Source: Methylococcaceae bacterium (GTDB taxonomy: Bacteria > Pseudomonadota > Gammaproteobacteria > Methylococcales > Methylomonadaceae). Taken from it: a stretch of DNA of 6,272 nt. Positions 6,130-6,272 of the stretch are shown here, one piece after another (the stretch's first letter is position 1; each line of letters opens with the position of its first letter). The notes under the pieces were generated by a model. That model worked only from the letters and a program-made list of their open reading frames with translations. It ran no database searches and was not told the origin of the DNA. The translations under genes were made by a program, and so were the position numbers. The DNA lies in assembly GCA_947505055.1 (NCBI GenBank), contig CANNLO010000284.1, positions 1-6,272 of the forward strand, written 5' to 3'.

Positions 6130-6160
6130 GGAGTCTGTCGGACTTTTCATTTCTAATGTG

Positions 6161-6180
6161 CGCTATCTGGTAAAATAGCG
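6161..6180 (+). promoter_or_regulatory. Extended -10 promoter inside a hairpin, upstream of the transposase
   Basis: TGG followed by TAAAAT (6168-6176) is an extended -10 element with one mismatch in the hexamer, about 35 bases before the transposase ATG. No good -35 is seen at normal spacing. The arms cgctat (6161-6166) and atagcg (6175-6180) form a 6-bp stem enclosing most of the -10. This could limit expression from transcripts entering from cysC. Confidence 0.4.
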
Positions 6181-6210
6181 GCCTGTTCTACACAAAATCT
6201 CAATTGACCC

Positions 6211-6272
6211 ATGGCCCGTTTCATCCAATACGATCGATACCAACAATATATTCTGCCACCGTCGGTTGATGA
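6211..6272 (+). CDS. Transposase N-terminus (partial), IS1182-like
   Basis: Only the first 20 codons are present, reading MARFIQYDRYQQYILPPSVD before the window ends. The MARF..YD......LPPS pattern resembles the start of IS1182-family transposases, whose catalytic DDE domain would lie downstream. No strong Shine-Dalgarno sequence precedes the ATG, which is common for transposases kept at low expression. Its position about 80 bases inside the IS terminus supports the call. With so few residues, another DDE family such as IS5 cannot be ruled out. Confidence 0.6.
   Translation, partial: MARFIQYDRYQQYILPPSVD

Larger units (their letters stand above)
6131..6272 (+). mobile_element. Left end of an insertion sequence, IS1182-like, running off the window
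   Basis: The element begins with the terminal sequence gagtctgtcggactttt at 6131, straight after CTAG (6127-6130) within cysC. An intact cysC would plausibly read gtt-cta-ga at this point, so CTAG looks like the target. About 80 bases of leader follow, with a promoter, and then the transposase start at 6211. The right end and its flanking duplication are not in the window. Family assignment rests on the transposase N-terminus and is provisional. The CTAG/CTAA flanks would also fit IS5-type targets. Confidence 0.75.

Overview
The window looks like part of a gammaproteobacterial chromosome of moderate to low GC. The evidence is a complete dTDP-L-rhamnose operon with proteobacterial-type proteins, Shine-Dalgarno-like sites, and several hairpin intergenic repeats of kinds common in that class. 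A methylotroph of the Methylococcales type is possible, but that is an impression from the repeats and not something shown here.

Layout from left to right. Positions 1-343 hold no convincing gene: a REP-like hairpin at the very start, a terminator-like hairpin at 219-240 and a weak promoter. A tight two-gene unit on the plus strand follows (344-544 and 541-1044, overlapping by ATGA). It encodes a 66-residue protein and a 167-residue protein with one membrane segment near its C-terminus. I recognise neither. Next is a minus-strand gene for a membrane-anchored DUF218 (SanA/ElyC/YdcF-type) envelope protein (1334-1921), with two direct copies of one hairpin-rich repeat on either side (about 1095-1280 and 2009-2218). 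A 161-bp non-coding element with terminal inverted repeats (a MITE, core 2223-2383) adjoins the second copy.

The core of the window is a minus-strand operon transcribed rmlA-rmlC-rmlD-rmlB (5766 down to 2423). Every junction overlaps by a few bases. Together the four enzymes turn glucose-1-phosphate and dTTP into dTDP-L-rhamnose: RmlA makes dTDP-glucose, RmlB dehydrates it, RmlC epimerises it and RmlD reduces it. All visible catalytic residues are present. The product normally feeds O-antigen, capsule or exopolysaccharide synthesis, and the nearby DUF218 protein fits an envelope setting.

Divergent from rmlA, a cysC gene (APS kinase) begins at 5944 but is cut after about 62 codons by an insertion sequence. 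The left end of that element, its promoter and the first 20 codons of an IS1182-like transposase run off the window. The terminal repeat of this IS matches the termini of the MITE at 2223-2383, and both sit at CTAG, so the small element is probably a non-autonomous relative mobilised by the larger one. This IS/MITE pair and the unknown two-gene unit are the parts most worth following up.
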